Origin: Rhodotorula mucilaginosa
Lineage: Eukaryota; Basidiomycota; Microbotryomycetes; Sporidiobolales; Sporidiobolaceae
Direction: 5' to 3'
Assembly: GCA_034406715.1 (NCBI GenBank)
Contig: CP137875.1
Span: 372,001 to 436,000, forward strand
Length of the DNA: 64,000 nucleotides
Positions 1 to 10,800 of the stretch are shown here, piece after piece. Positions within the stretch are counted from its first letter, which is position 1; each line of letters begins with the position of its first letter. The translations under genes and the position numbers were made by a program. The notes beneath the pieces are model-generated. The model did no database searches, was not told the DNA's origin, and worked only from the letters and a program-made list of their open reading frames with translations.

Positions 1-3000
1 GGAATCCAGACTTGCGGCCGAGCATGCTGGAGATTATTGATGAGCTCACGCATGACGAGGAGCTGTACAACGACCAGATTGTCGAGAACGGGCACCGGAC
101 CGTTGAAGCTCGCGAGGCAGTCTACGGTGAGACTTGTGCAGCGCGACATAAAAAGCTCATACATACTGATTTGCCCCGTGCATTCAGGCTCGCTCGACTT
201 TGAACTGTCTGACAACCTCGCGAACGCCCTCCGAGAGACGAAGAACATCGAAGCGAGCAAGCTCTACTCGCATCAAGCCCTCGCCATCAACGCCTTGCAC
301 CCTTCGCCCGACCACCCACTCGGTCAGAACGTCATCATCTCGACGTCGACCTCGTCCGGCAAATCGCTCATCTACCAACTTCCCGTCGTGGAAGCGCTCG
401 AACAGAACCCGGAAACGACCGCCTTGTATGTTTTTCCGACCAAGGCGCTCGCGCAGGATCAGAAACGCTCGCTCGGGGAACTGGTTGCGGCAGTCGAGGG
501 ACTCGAGGACGTCAAGGTCGCGACGTTCGACGGAGATACGCCTCGTGAGGATCGAGACTATATCCGGGAGAATGCCAACGTGGTGCGTCCGGGCGCGCTT
601 GTCCTTCTTCGGTACACGTTTGGCGATGCGCTGACCACTCTTACTGCTAACGGGTGTTCTATTAGATCTTTACCAATCCGGACATGCTTCATATCACCAT
701 CTTGCCGCAAGAAGACCGGTGGCGGCGCTTCTTCCGTCAACTGCGCTTCGTCGTCGTCGACGAGTTGCACATCTACTCCGGCCTGTTTGGTTGTCACGTG
801 GCTTTTGTGATGCGCAGGTGCGCCATGGCTGCGGAGTCTGATAGAGTCTGTGTGCGGCCGAGTTGACCAGTGCTTTGTTACTACCCAGGCTGAGGCGGAT
901 CTGCGCGGCGGTGGGAAACCGTCGCGTTCGGTTCGTTTCTTGTTCGGCGACGATCGCCAACCCGGTCGAGCACATGCAGACCATCTTTGGCGTCGACGAC
1001 GTCTTGCTGATCGATGAAGACGGTTCCCCGTGCGGACAAAAGGTGGGCTTGATTGCCCTGAGTTTTGTTTTTCCCCGTCTGAAAGCGATGCGGATGCTGA
1101 CGACCTCGGTTGGCGCCCACAGGAGTACTTGGTATGGAACCCGCCCTATATCGATGACATTGATCGAAAGCAAGGCCGCGTCTCGACCATCGCCGAGACG
1201 AGTCGAGTCTTCCGCTTCATGATGACCCGCGGGATCCGGGTCATCGTTTTCTGTCGAGTGAGCCGCCTGCGATACCACTCTAGCTTGTCGAACAGCCCCC
1301 TGACTGATTCCTCGCCGGACGAAAGGTCCGCGCGCAATGCGAGATCTTGATGAAGCAGGTTCGCCAAGACTTGATGCTCGATGGCCGGGAGGACATGGCA
1401 TCTCGTGTCATGTCGTACCGTTCAGGCTACAGCGCGCAGGTGCGTCGCAGGCACATCTCGTGGTACCGTTCGCATAATAACTGACCCGAGATCTCGACAG
1501 GACCGGCGCAAGATTGAGCAAGAGATGTTCAACGGCCAGCTTTTGGGAGTCATCGCGACGACCGCACTCGAGCTCGGAATCGATATCGGCAGTCTCGACG
1601 CGGTCATCACAGTCGGCTTCCCGTACACGCTCCCTGGCCTCCGGCAACAAGCCGGGCGTGCAGGTCGCCGCAACAAGGACTCGCTGGCGATGCTCATCTG
1701 CGACCCTTTCCCCCTCGACCAGCACTACGCGCGGAAGCCAGATCTCATCTTTTCCAGTCCGTTCCAGCAGCTCAATCTCGACCTCGATAATCCGATCGTT
1801 CTCGAGTCGCACATCCAGTGCGCTGCGGACGAGATCCCCGTCCACCCTGTCGAAGACGCGAAATACTTTACCAACGGCGACGAAGACAAGCTGCGGCAGA
1901 TCTGCATGAGTCGGTTGATCGGCGACGATGACGGCTTTTACCATTGCCACCCTCGGTACAAGCCCAGTCCCGCTCGAGCAGTTCCGATCCGGAACACGGA
2001 GGACGAACATTATTCGATCATCGATATCACCGGCGGCAAGAACGAGGTCGTCGAGGAGATCGAGACAAGTCGCGCCATCTTTACGACGTACGAAGGCGCC
2101 GTCTTTATGCATATGGGTCGGACTTTCCTCGTGCGCGAAGTGAACCACGACCGCCGGATCGCCAAGATCGAAAAGGCTTCGATCGAGTGGCGCACTCAGC
2201 AACGTGACTACACGTACGAGGAGCTCCTTTCCTCGCCCAAAGTCAGAATCGCTACTGAAAGCTCTTCCCGCGTGCAGGAACATCGATCCAGTCGAGGCGC
2301 TCTCGATTCGTGAAGTCCAGGGAGGCGCAACGACCGCGTCCTACGGCACAATTCAGCGTAAATTGGTTTTAACCTCGTCTCGCGTGCAGCCTGAACAAGA
2401 GCACTAACGCTTTCCTGGATAGTCACCTCGGTCGTGTTTGGCTACTTCAAGATCGACAAGCGCGTAAGTACGGTCCCGGACCGTAGTAGCACCCCAACAT
2501 TCATGTTGACGCTTTCCGGTCCCTTCAGAACAACATCCTCGACACCGTCGAGATTCACTCGCCACCTTTCGTGCGGTCCTCGCACGGTCTGTGGATCGAA
2601 GTGCCCCGGTCAGCTCTCGAGATCTTGCTCCTCAAGAACTTTCACCCGGCGGGCAGTATTCACGCCGCAGAACACGCGCTCATGTCGCTCACGCCGGTCT
2701 TTGCGATGTGCGCCGAGGGCGACGTCCGTACCGAGTGCAAGTCGCCCGAGAAGGAACTGTCGACGGTGACCACGACGCGCAAGCGGCCAGCCCGGTGCGT
2801 GTGCGCACGTTTGACAGCGGAGCAACGCTGACAAACCTTGTGTACAGGCTCATCCTGTATGACACGGCTGGCAAATCTGGCGGCATATGCGCCAAAGTGT
2901 TTGACCATCTCAACACGCTGATTGCGCAAGCGGCGGATACGATTGCCGCTTGCAGCTGCCAAGACGGCTGTCCTTCCTGTAAGTGCGGCGTTTCTGCACT

Positions 3001-3509
3001 CTGGAACCCAGAGATCTGACAGTGATCCCTCTCGCCCTGCAGGTGTGGCGTCACATCTCTGTTCCGGCGCCAACATGATCGTCTCGAAACTCGGCGCGCT
3101 CATCGTACTCGATGCCATCCTCGGACGACCCATCGACGTCGACTCGATCCCGATGCAAGAGCTCGCCAAGGGCGTGACTCCCGGCGGACCAGGGAGCACT
3201 CTCGACCTCGCGGCTGCGGGTGTCCGTCCCGAGCTCATCAAGGCGGTTCAAGAGCGGGCAAGAGTCGGTCCGCAAACTCGACTGCACGACCTCGAGGAAG
3301 AGGAGGAAATGGCAGAGGAGGAATTGCTCGAACGCGAGCGGGTCCTGGCCGAGCTTATGAGCGGCGGAGGAGGAGGAGATACCGATCCCACTATCGCAGG
3401 CTTCGACAATGCGCGCGGCGAAGCACCCACGGAGGAGCGAGAAACTCGAGGGGCCGACGAAGGAGTTTTCCGCCTCGCCGACACTGGCGGATTTATTCGC
3501 GGAGTATGA
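1..3509 (+). CDS. HRQ1: Hrq1-type RecQ-family DNA helicase, 5' end cut by window
   Basis: ATP-dependent 3'-5' DNA helicase of the Hrq1/RECQL4-like group, acting in the nucleus in crosslink repair and telomere upkeep (family knowledge). The reading frame is already open at base 1, so the N-terminus lies outside. Exons read across short introns; the first is 127-187. Visible in order: Walker A (STSTSSGKSLIYQ, ~350-380), motif Ia (FPTKALAQDQ), a DELH box replacing DEAH (~750-765), helicase motifs V/VI (ATTALELGIDIG and QQAGRAGRR, ~1560-1670), then the C-terminal DUF1998/MrfA-like region with the metal-binding Cys cluster CSCQDGCPSC (~2950-2980) and a further Cys just before SGANMIVSKLGAL (~3060-3090). 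An acidic tail follows and the frame ends in TGA at 3507-3509. The Cys cluster together with this helicase core separates Hrq1 from Sgs1-type RecQ. Nothing looks broken. Confidence 0.9.
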
Positions 3510-3819
3510 AGCAGTCGTAATCAGCATGTTGTCGTTATTATCATACTCTGCAATCGCTATGTTTCTCTCTGTCAAACTTGTTTTGTCTCGGCTCCTCAGG
3601 GTCGAAAAGGAGATCCTCTTCCGCCGCCTCGCAGCTTCCACTATAGACTGTCGCTGTTGTCTAACTCCGAGCGCACGCGCAAGAACTCGCTCAGGGCTTG
3701 GTCTGTCTCGCGCAGCTTCTCCCTGAACTCGTGTGCATATCCGCTGACCTGCACCTCTTGATGCGGCAGGCGGAGGAGAAACGCGTCGACGTCAAGCGGA
3801 GGATCGCTCACCGCCGAGG
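3510..3819. other. Intergenic, HRQ1 to COG7
   Basis: About 310 bases between two plus-strand genes. It should hold the 3' UTR of the helicase gene and the promoter of COG7. I see no conserved open frame, RNA gene or clear regulatory motif. Confidence 0.4.
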
Positions 3820-6800
3820 ATGAACGGGCCAGACGCAAAGGCGGAGCCTGCCTTGCAGCCCGCCACGCCCGCCTCGCCGCTTGCAGCGTCGCGAGCGAGC
3901 AGCCCGCTCGCGACGTCGTCGGCCCCCACCACGACCGCACCCGAACTCGATATCGCTGCACTCGCGTCCGAGGACTATACAGGCGAAGCAGACTGGCTCA
4001 ACGCCGTCATTGCAGCGTCCCTCGGAACCGACGCCGTCGAGCACGCTCCGCTCGCTCAAGTCGAGGCTTCCCTCACCCGCACGCTGCACTCGCTCGAGTT
4101 GTCCGTCGCAGACACGTCGGCGCTCGTCGACCGGCTCATCAACGACATCTCCATGTCGGTCCCGCGCCTCACCTTTGATCTCCAGCTCATGCGCGAGAAT
4201 GCTCTCTTGCTCCGGTTCACGCTTGACGGGATCCGGAAACGCGGCGGCGGGTTCGGATCCGACAGCGAGGTCGGCCAAGTACTCGAACGGATGCGGACCC
4301 TCGATCTCGTCAAGGAGAGGATGGAGGCGGCGCGTGACGTCCTACGCGAAGCCGAGAGCTGGAGCAGCCTCGAGAGCGAGGTGACCGGACTCGTCAGCGA
4401 GGAGCAGTACTCGAAAGCGGCCGAACGCCTCGCCGAAGCCGCGCGGTCAATGGTCGTCTTCCAGAACACGGCCGAGTACGAAGCCCGCCGCGCCTTGATG
4501 GTCTCGCTCCAGAACCAGCTCGAGACGAGCCTCAGCAGCGGCCTCGTCAAGGCGATCAACGAGCGCGACATCAAAGCCTGCAAGCAGTTCTACGGCATCT
4601 TCAGCATGATTCAGCGCGAACAAGAGTTCCGGACGTACTACTTCAGCAACCGGAGACGAGCGCTCGTCGACAGCTGGTCCGCCGCCAAGTTGACCGACTG
4701 CCTCGAACTCCCGTCAACGCTGCCGACCGCGACCGACTCTGCCATTCCGGCCCCGGCCCGAAAACTGGCAGAATACCTCGCGCACTTCTATTCGGACCTG
4801 CAGGCCCTCCTGAGCGAAGAGCGCACCTATATCCCGGCCATCTTTCCCGATCCGAAAATCACGCTCTCATCTTTCGTGGAGACCACGATGGAAGGCCTGA
4901 ACCCGTCCGTACCGCAGCGCCTGACGTCCATCGCCGACTACTACGGCCCTGTTGTTCTGCCGGAATTGATTGCGGCCTACAAGGCGACGGAAGAATTCGC
5001 GGTCCAGGTTGAACGGACTTTTACCAAGCTGGACACGGCGGCGAACCCGCCGAACCCGCCAGCGTCTGCTGCATCGCAGGCGAGCTCCACTCCGCGAGGC
5101 ACCACCATCGGCGGCGGGACGTCACCGGCAGCCTCTGCAGGCGCGCCGGCCACTCCGACCAAACGCCGGCTCTCGACGCGTCGTTCGACTTCGAAGCGGC
5201 TTTCCTCTCGATCCATCTCGTACGCGACCGGGCACGGTCCCGATCTGTCGAGCGAGCACGACGATGATCAGGGAGACGAGGCAGACGCGCAAGTCCGACC
5301 GTGGGAGACGGCTCTCTTCGAACCGTTCCTCGACTGGCAGGTCGAGTATGCCGAGCTGGAACGTCGACACACCACATCGGAGCTGTCGCGAACGCTGGGC
5401 GATGCAAGCGTCTGGGTCTCGACTCTCGCGGCAGGTTCGAGTGGCAGCGGCTCGGAGCAGGGTCCCAAGGTCTTGCTCGACAAGGTGACCAAGGCGTTCT
5501 CTGTCCTCGAGGAAGCGATCGGTCGCAACCTCGCCCTCACTCATGGCTACGCCGCTCGAGGACTCGTCGACGTCCTCAATGACCAGCTTGTCGGCTTTTT
5601 CGACAAGCGGAAAGAAGATTTGGTCAAGGCGGCGCGCGACAAGGGTTCGGTCGGGGCACGACGACGGGCGCAGTCGACGTCGGCAGTGCTTTCGGGATCG
5701 GGAGGAGGAGGAGGTCTTCTCGGAGACCTCGACGCGGAGCAAGAGATGGTACTCGAAGGGCTCGAGTACTCCACGGAGGATTGGACCACGTTCCAGTTTG
5801 GGCTGAAACTGCTCGACTCGTGTCGCGGCATGGCCGAGCGCCTCGCCGGCTTCGAGTCGAGGCTCAAGTCGCGGCTTTTAAGCTTGGCGCAGGTGATCCG
5901 GGACGTGCGGAACGACCCCGGTCGGTATACCATTCCGGGGACGACGCGCGGAGCGATCCTCCTGTTGCGACAGTCGACCCTGAATTCGGTAGAGCTGTCC
6001 GACCTCCTCGCGCCGCTCGAGAAGGCGATCGACACAGCCGCCGCGAACCATACCTCGGCTCTCACGATTCCGACACCGTTCCTCTTGCCGAAAGCCCGCG
6101 GGGCCGCGATCGATTTCACCCGCACGGCGCAGCTCTTTGTGCACGATACGATCCTCGCTCCGCTCCTGGCGCATCTGGACGAGTACGCCGGTTTGTCATG
6201 TTGGGCGAGCGCGCAGGACCAGCGCTCGGTCAACAAGGGCGCGTTCGACCTCGCGATCCCGACGTTTTCGCTCTCGCCGACCGAGACCATCTCGCGCGTC
6301 GGTGAGGGATTGTTCAACCTGCCGCGACTGTTCGAGGTCTACGCGGACGACGATGCGTTGGCCTTTTCGATCGAGACGTTGCCGTTCGTCGACGCCGAGG
6401 CGCTCCGGGCTATGCAGCAGCCCGCTGTGACCCACGCTCCGCCGCTCATGACCCGCCAGAACTCGGGACACCGTTCCTCGCCGTCCGACCTGACGCAGCA
6501 GAACGGCATGCCTCTCTCGCCAGCAGGACCGCGCGCTCGGAGAGCGTCTCTCGCCGGGGGCTCGCAGCCTCACGTGCAACCGCAACCGGCCGTCATTAAA
6601 CTCACGGCCGAGACCGTCATTGCGACCTGGCTCTCCTCCTTGACGCTCTCCATCTTGACGCACTTGACGACGTCGGTGTTGCCCAACATCTCGCGACTGT
6701 CGAAACACGGCGCGAACCAACTCGTATCGGACCTCGACTACATTTCGAACGTTGCTCGCGCGCTCGACGTCGAGAGTCCGGAGGACCTCGAAGGGTGGAG

Positions 6801-6921
6801 GGACGCGGCGGCGCTCGAGGACAAGGCGCTCCGAGGCGAGACGGAGGCGGAAGCGAGGATCGACCGGCACATCCTCGAGCGGGTCGCTCGGATCCGGGGT
6901 TTGCGGCGAGTCGTCTCGTAG
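3820..6921 (+). CDS. COG7: Conserved oligomeric Golgi complex subunit 7
   Basis: Subunit of lobe B of the COG tethering complex, which catches retrograde intra-Golgi vesicles (family knowledge). One uninterrupted 1,033-residue frame with no intron, unusual among its intron-rich neighbours. The N-terminal part has the COG7 pattern: a short acidic segment with DYTGEADWLNAVI, then the long helical stretch ending in PRLTFDLQLMRENALLL (residues ~90-130), followed by heptad-like helices. Residues ~410-490 are a low-complexity Ser/Thr/Ala/Arg insert, and ~870-910 is another disordered stretch. It is longer than the animal protein (~770 residues), largely because of these inserts. The ATG at 3820 is the first Met in frame before the conserved helices. 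The nearest alternative would be another COG/exocyst-like helical tether, but the N-terminal motif favours COG7. Confidence 0.85.
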   Translation: MNGPDAKAEPALQPATPASPLAASRASSPLATSSAPTTTAPELDIAALASEDYTGEADWLNAVIAASLGTDAVEHAPLAQVEASLTRTLHSLELSVADTSALVDRLINDISMSVPRLTFDLQLMRENALLLRFTLDGIRKRGGGFGSDSEVGQVLERMRTLDLVKERMEAARDVLREAESWSSLESEVTGLVSEEQYSKAAERLAEAARSMVVFQNTAEYEARRALMVSLQNQLETSLSSGLVKAINERDIKACKQFYGIFSMIQREQEFRTYYFSNRRRALVDSWSAAKLTDCLELPSTLPTATDSAIPAPARKLAEYLAHFYSDLQALLSEERTYIPAIFPDPKITLSSFVETTMEGLNPSVPQRLTSIADYYGPVVLPELIAAYKATEEFAVQVERTFTKLDTAANPPNPPASAASQASSTPRGTTIGGGTSPAASAGAPATPTKRRLSTRRSTSKRLSSRSISYATGHGPDLSSEHDDDQGDEADAQVRPWETALFEPFLDWQVEYAELERRHTTSELSRTLGDASVWVSTLAAGSSGSGSEQGPKVLLDKVTKAFSVLEEAIGRNLALTHGYAARGLVDVLNDQLVGFFDKRKEDLVKAARDKGSVGARRRAQSTSAVLSGSGGGGGLLGDLDAEQEMVLEGLEYSTEDWTTFQFGLKLLDSCRGMAERLAGFESRLKSRLLSLAQVIRDVRNDPGRYTIPGTTRGAILLLRQSTLNSVELSDLLAPLEKAIDTAAANHTSALTIPTPFLLPKARGAAIDFTRTAQLFVHDTILAPLLAHLDEYAGLSCWASAQDQRSVNKGAFDLAIPTFSLSPTETISRVGEGLFNLPRLFEVYADDDALAFSIETLPFVDAEALRAMQQPAVTHAPPLMTRQNSGHRSSPSDLTQQNGMPLSPAGPRARRASLAGGSQPHVQPQPAVIKLTAETVIATWLSSLTLSILTHLTTSVLPNISRLSKHGANQLVSDLDYISNVARALDVESPEDLEGWRDAAALEDKALRGETEAEARIDRHILERVARIRGLRRVVS

Positions 6922-7093
6922 ATGCACTCTGTGTTGCCGCATCATCCTTCTCAACAATCGGGTGCAGCCTGGAGTCGCATTGAATAGATGTTCTGGACCT
7001 GACAATTTTTTTCCGCGGCGTCGCTCTCATCGCCAAGTTCCTCTCGACTTGCACCTTGACACCGGCCCCGTACCGCCATTCTCGCGAAACGAT

Positions 7094-7747
7094 ATGCAGA
7101 GCTCAAGACTGATCTGCTCTTGTGCCCGCTCTGCGCACGCGGCTGCGCGTACACCGACGTCGTTTGCCGTTCGCTTCATTCACGCTCCGGCAGCAATCGA
7201 CTCGACTAAGCGCGTACCGAAGCCTCGAGGTGAGTACCTAGCGCTCTCGAGCATGCTAGCGATCGGTATCTCGTCAAGTATGCAGCCTCTCAGCTCTGCC
7301 TGGCGTCCGGCTGACATTGTGTTCTTCCTCAGGCCCGTACTCGGATCCGGCGTCGCTCCTCTCCGTGTCCAAGCGAGGGCTCGAATCGTACGCCGAGAAA
7401 CTCGGAAACTGGAGCGAACTCTTCACCAAGACGAGCGGAGACTTGCGAGATGCGGGCATGGACGTCAAGCAGACGCGGTACACCCTCTGGCTCCTCGAAA
7501 AGTACCGGTGCGTGCGGCTGGTTGGCTTCAAGGCCGGGCTGCCACCGCGGAAACTAACATGGGCGAGGTGTACAGACAAGGACACGACCCGGCCACCGTC
7601 GCTGTTGCGCCGACACCGAAAAAGACGGTGAGGAAGCAGTTCCGACGGTCTCGTCCAGGTCTTGACTGCGAGAACTGACGCTTCCGGTTCTCTGTGCAGA
7701 TCCGAGGATGGGGACCGAAGATCCAGAATGGCAAGCGCGTGCGGTAG
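7094..7747 (+). CDS. FYV4: Mitochondrial small-subunit ribosomal protein mS41 (Fyv4-like)
   Basis: Small IGR-motif protein of the mitoribosome small subunit (Fyv4/mS41 family). The ATG at 7094 begins an Arg/Ser/Ala-rich, acid-free stretch typical of a mitochondrial presequence (SFAVRFIHAPA). Exon 1 ends at 7229 with a GTGAGT donor; exon 2 opens at 7333 and carries the family core with WSELFTKTSGDLRDAGM and TRYTLWLLEKYR. Two further introns follow, and the last exon (7700-7747) encodes IRGWGPKIQNGKRVR, ending in TAG. The core WxxLFxxxxxxLKxAGI...RxYxLWxLEKxR plus a basic tail fits the family. Length is ~150 residues. It is convergent with the next gene, with only 92 bases between the stop codons. 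Confidence 0.8.
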
Positions 7748-7839
7748 CCGCCCGGAGTGCATGACCTCTTTCCGCTAGACCAACGAAATTCCGCTCGGTT
7801 GAAAGGATGATATGCCGTGTGCACAACGAGAGATTTCGT

Positions 7840-10800
7840 CTACTGTCCGCCAAACTTGACTCCAGCGGCAGCAAAGTCTTGCTTGAACGCGACCTCTGTT
7901 TGCCAACCCGTCTTGCCCCCTGGTCGAGACGGGATCTCGCAGTTGTTGGCGCAAGTGTAAACGAGGAGAGAATCAAACTCGAACGCATCGTCTTCGAGCG
8001 AAGGCAACAGCGTGGAGAGGATCTGTACCACAGTGTGCGAGAGAAGTGAGTTCGTTTTGCTTGTATAGACCGTTCGAAAAAGGGCGGGCGCACCTGGAAC
8101 TCGATTTTCCGCTCCGCGCGGCACAATTCGCAGGGCGGCACCTCCTCCGGTCCGATCTTGCGATTACTAGCCCACAGAGGCTGCGGGTCCTCGACGCCCG
8201 GTATCCGGTAGAACCTGACGCATCAATTGACGCGTCAGCTCGACTCGTCTCGACAACGCCGGCTTAATCAAACTCACCTCAGGACCTGCTTCGGCTCTCG
8301 CTCGATCCGCTCCTGGAAAATCAGGAACGCAGAGTCGACACCTGTTCGAGTATCGGGTGCTTCGGCGTCCTCGCTGCCCGCTTCTGCCTGTTCCGGCGCG
8401 GGCGGAGCGGTTTCTGCAGCCAGGGAGGTCTCGTCAGTCTTGTGGCGGTCCCGTCAGAGCATCAAGCCACTTACCGGGCAAGTACGACTCTTCGTAGGGC
8501 TCGGGCTCGGCAGCAATGTCGTACTCGGGCCAAGGACGAGCCGACGTCGAAGGGAGCCCAGAAAGAGCAGAAGTCGGATCGAGAGCGTCCTCTGTGCGTG
8601 CAGTGTCCGAGTCAGAACCATCGACTTGAGCATAAGTGGCGGGAAAGGCGCTCACCGAGTCGTTTCCGTTCAGCCTGCGTCTGCTCCGTATGCGGATAGA
8701 AAGCGTTCGGGCTCTCCATCTGAGTCCTCCAAACGCGCAGCGCTTGCTGCGCATCTTTCGCGAGACAGCCCGCCGTCTTGCACGCAAACACGTAGAGTGA
8801 TCGTGCGGCCGCATGGGGTCGTTCGTCGTCGGGCGAGTTGACCTGCAGGAGGAGCGACATGGTCTTGCCGCACGTGCCACACTGGACGTCTTCGGGTGCC
8901 AGCGGACTTCGAGGGTCGAGCCAGCGCGGGAGTCCACCAACTTTGCCGATGGCGTAGTCGATGTCCCACTCTTCTCGCACGGCAGGCATGGGCCGCAACA
9001 AGCCGAGCTCGACCTCGTCTTCGTCGATTTCTTCGTCGTCGTAGTCCGATTCGTCCTCGTCGTCGTCGCCGCCATCCCCCCTTGCACCTTCGCTACCCTC
9101 GCACCCGTCTGCCTCGGCATCCTCGGCAACGTCTTCGACTGTCGCGCCTCCTCGGAGCTGCATAGCATCGGCCGTGCCTGCTGGGGCCTCCGAGTCACTC
9201 TCGTCGAGACTCATCGGAGTAGCTGCTCCTCCCGGGACTGGCGCCGTCTCGTCAGCCGCCACCACCGCTGCCGATGCCGCCGCCTCTTCGTCGACCATGA
9301 TATCCTTTGGCGGGGGCGAGTCGCCCTCGTCATTGTCGAGCGAGATGTCCTTGACCGTCTCGGCGTCGTCGTCCATCCCGCCAGCACCGGCGAGCGGGAT
9401 CTGAATCGCAGCCGGTTCGAGAGCCTCGACCGGTGGCAAGTTCCACGAGTCGACGATGGCGGAGCAGGACTCGGGCAACGAGGCGGCGAACTCGTGATTG
9501 TCGACGAGGGCGGCGCGCTGCAAAAACGAGGTCAGTCTTTGCTCGTCGACGGAAAGTGAGCGGCACACTTTGAAAGCGCACCTTCAAGTACTCCGGGATC
9601 TCGACGGGACCAGTTGCGTCCTCCGCGACCTTTTCGTAGAACAAGAACGTCGAGCCCGCATCCATCTTGAGTCCAGCAGTGTCACTCAGCGCCTCCTCGA
9701 GCGTCGTCTCGACTTTACTCGTATCCAGCATGCGCCACCACCGACCCGTTTCGTCATCGCGCACGACGGGCCACGAGGTTCCCCTTCCGTTGAGGCCGTT
9801 CCGCATGAGGATCGCGGTGAGGCGGTAAGGACCGATCTTGTGCATGTCTGGTCCGGAAAAGACGGCGTTGCGGCGTTCGTCGAGGGTCGATATCTCGGCA
9901 TCGTAATCTGGGAGACATGGGACAGCACATCAGAAACTGTGACGACGAAGAAAAGACGGGTGCAGACGTACCGTTGACGACGTTGTCGAGCTCGTCAGCG
10001 ACCCGGGACCACTGTTCCCTCAGACGCTTCTGTCGTTCCTCCCTCGCAGGGTCCCCTCCACACGTCGCCTTCTCGAGGTACTCGACCGTCCCTCGCACAA
10101 GTTGACGCGCATCCTTCCCATCCGGCGTCATCGCCACCTCTCGCCGCTTCTGCTTCGCCTCGTCGAGCGCGATCTGGAGCGCCGCCATCTCGGTCCGACC
10201 TTTCGCAATCTTGACGCGGTTCCTGACCCAGTACCGATCGAGCCACAACAGCTGCTGCTCCTCTTCTTCTTGTTGTTGTTGTTGGTGTTGCGCGGTAGAC
10301 GTGACTTCGTCTCGTTTCTTGATGGGACGGAAGGGTTGCCTTTGCGAAGCGAGGTTGGACGAAGCGCCCGTTCCGAACTTGTCGAGCGAGGTGACGACCG
10401 TGTCGCGCTCGAGGTGGAACATAATCATCGACGGGATCGCAGTCAGGAGATGCAACTGCAAGCGAGGCGGCGTGTCGTTGCTCGTCTGAAGCAAGGCTTT
10501 GTCGAGGCAGTCGAACAGATCTTCGGGCGGGTTCGCAAGCGGATTGACGTCCAGTTTCAGGCACTGACCGCGCGTTGGAAGTTCAGTCAGCTCGACTTCG
10601 AAAACGCCCATCAATCAGGGCATGACATACGGCAGCGGCTTCCTCATCCTCGGTCAACCGCAGCGGGGCGCCGATGTGTTGGTCGACGGGGACGACCCTT
10701 CCTTTCAGCACGAAACGACTGGGAAGGTGAAGGGGGTAACGTCAGCACGCACAGCAGCTAACGGTAAGTGCAAGCACAGGACCCAAACGTACTCGCCAGC

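Noticed and set aside
7840-9250. Stand-alone Tsr4 gene starting at an internal Met (AMQLRGGATVED or earlier)
   Set aside because: Possible but not preferred: the upstream exon is open in the same frame and splices cleanly from the USP end, and no stop separates them. Kept as the main alternative to the fusion.
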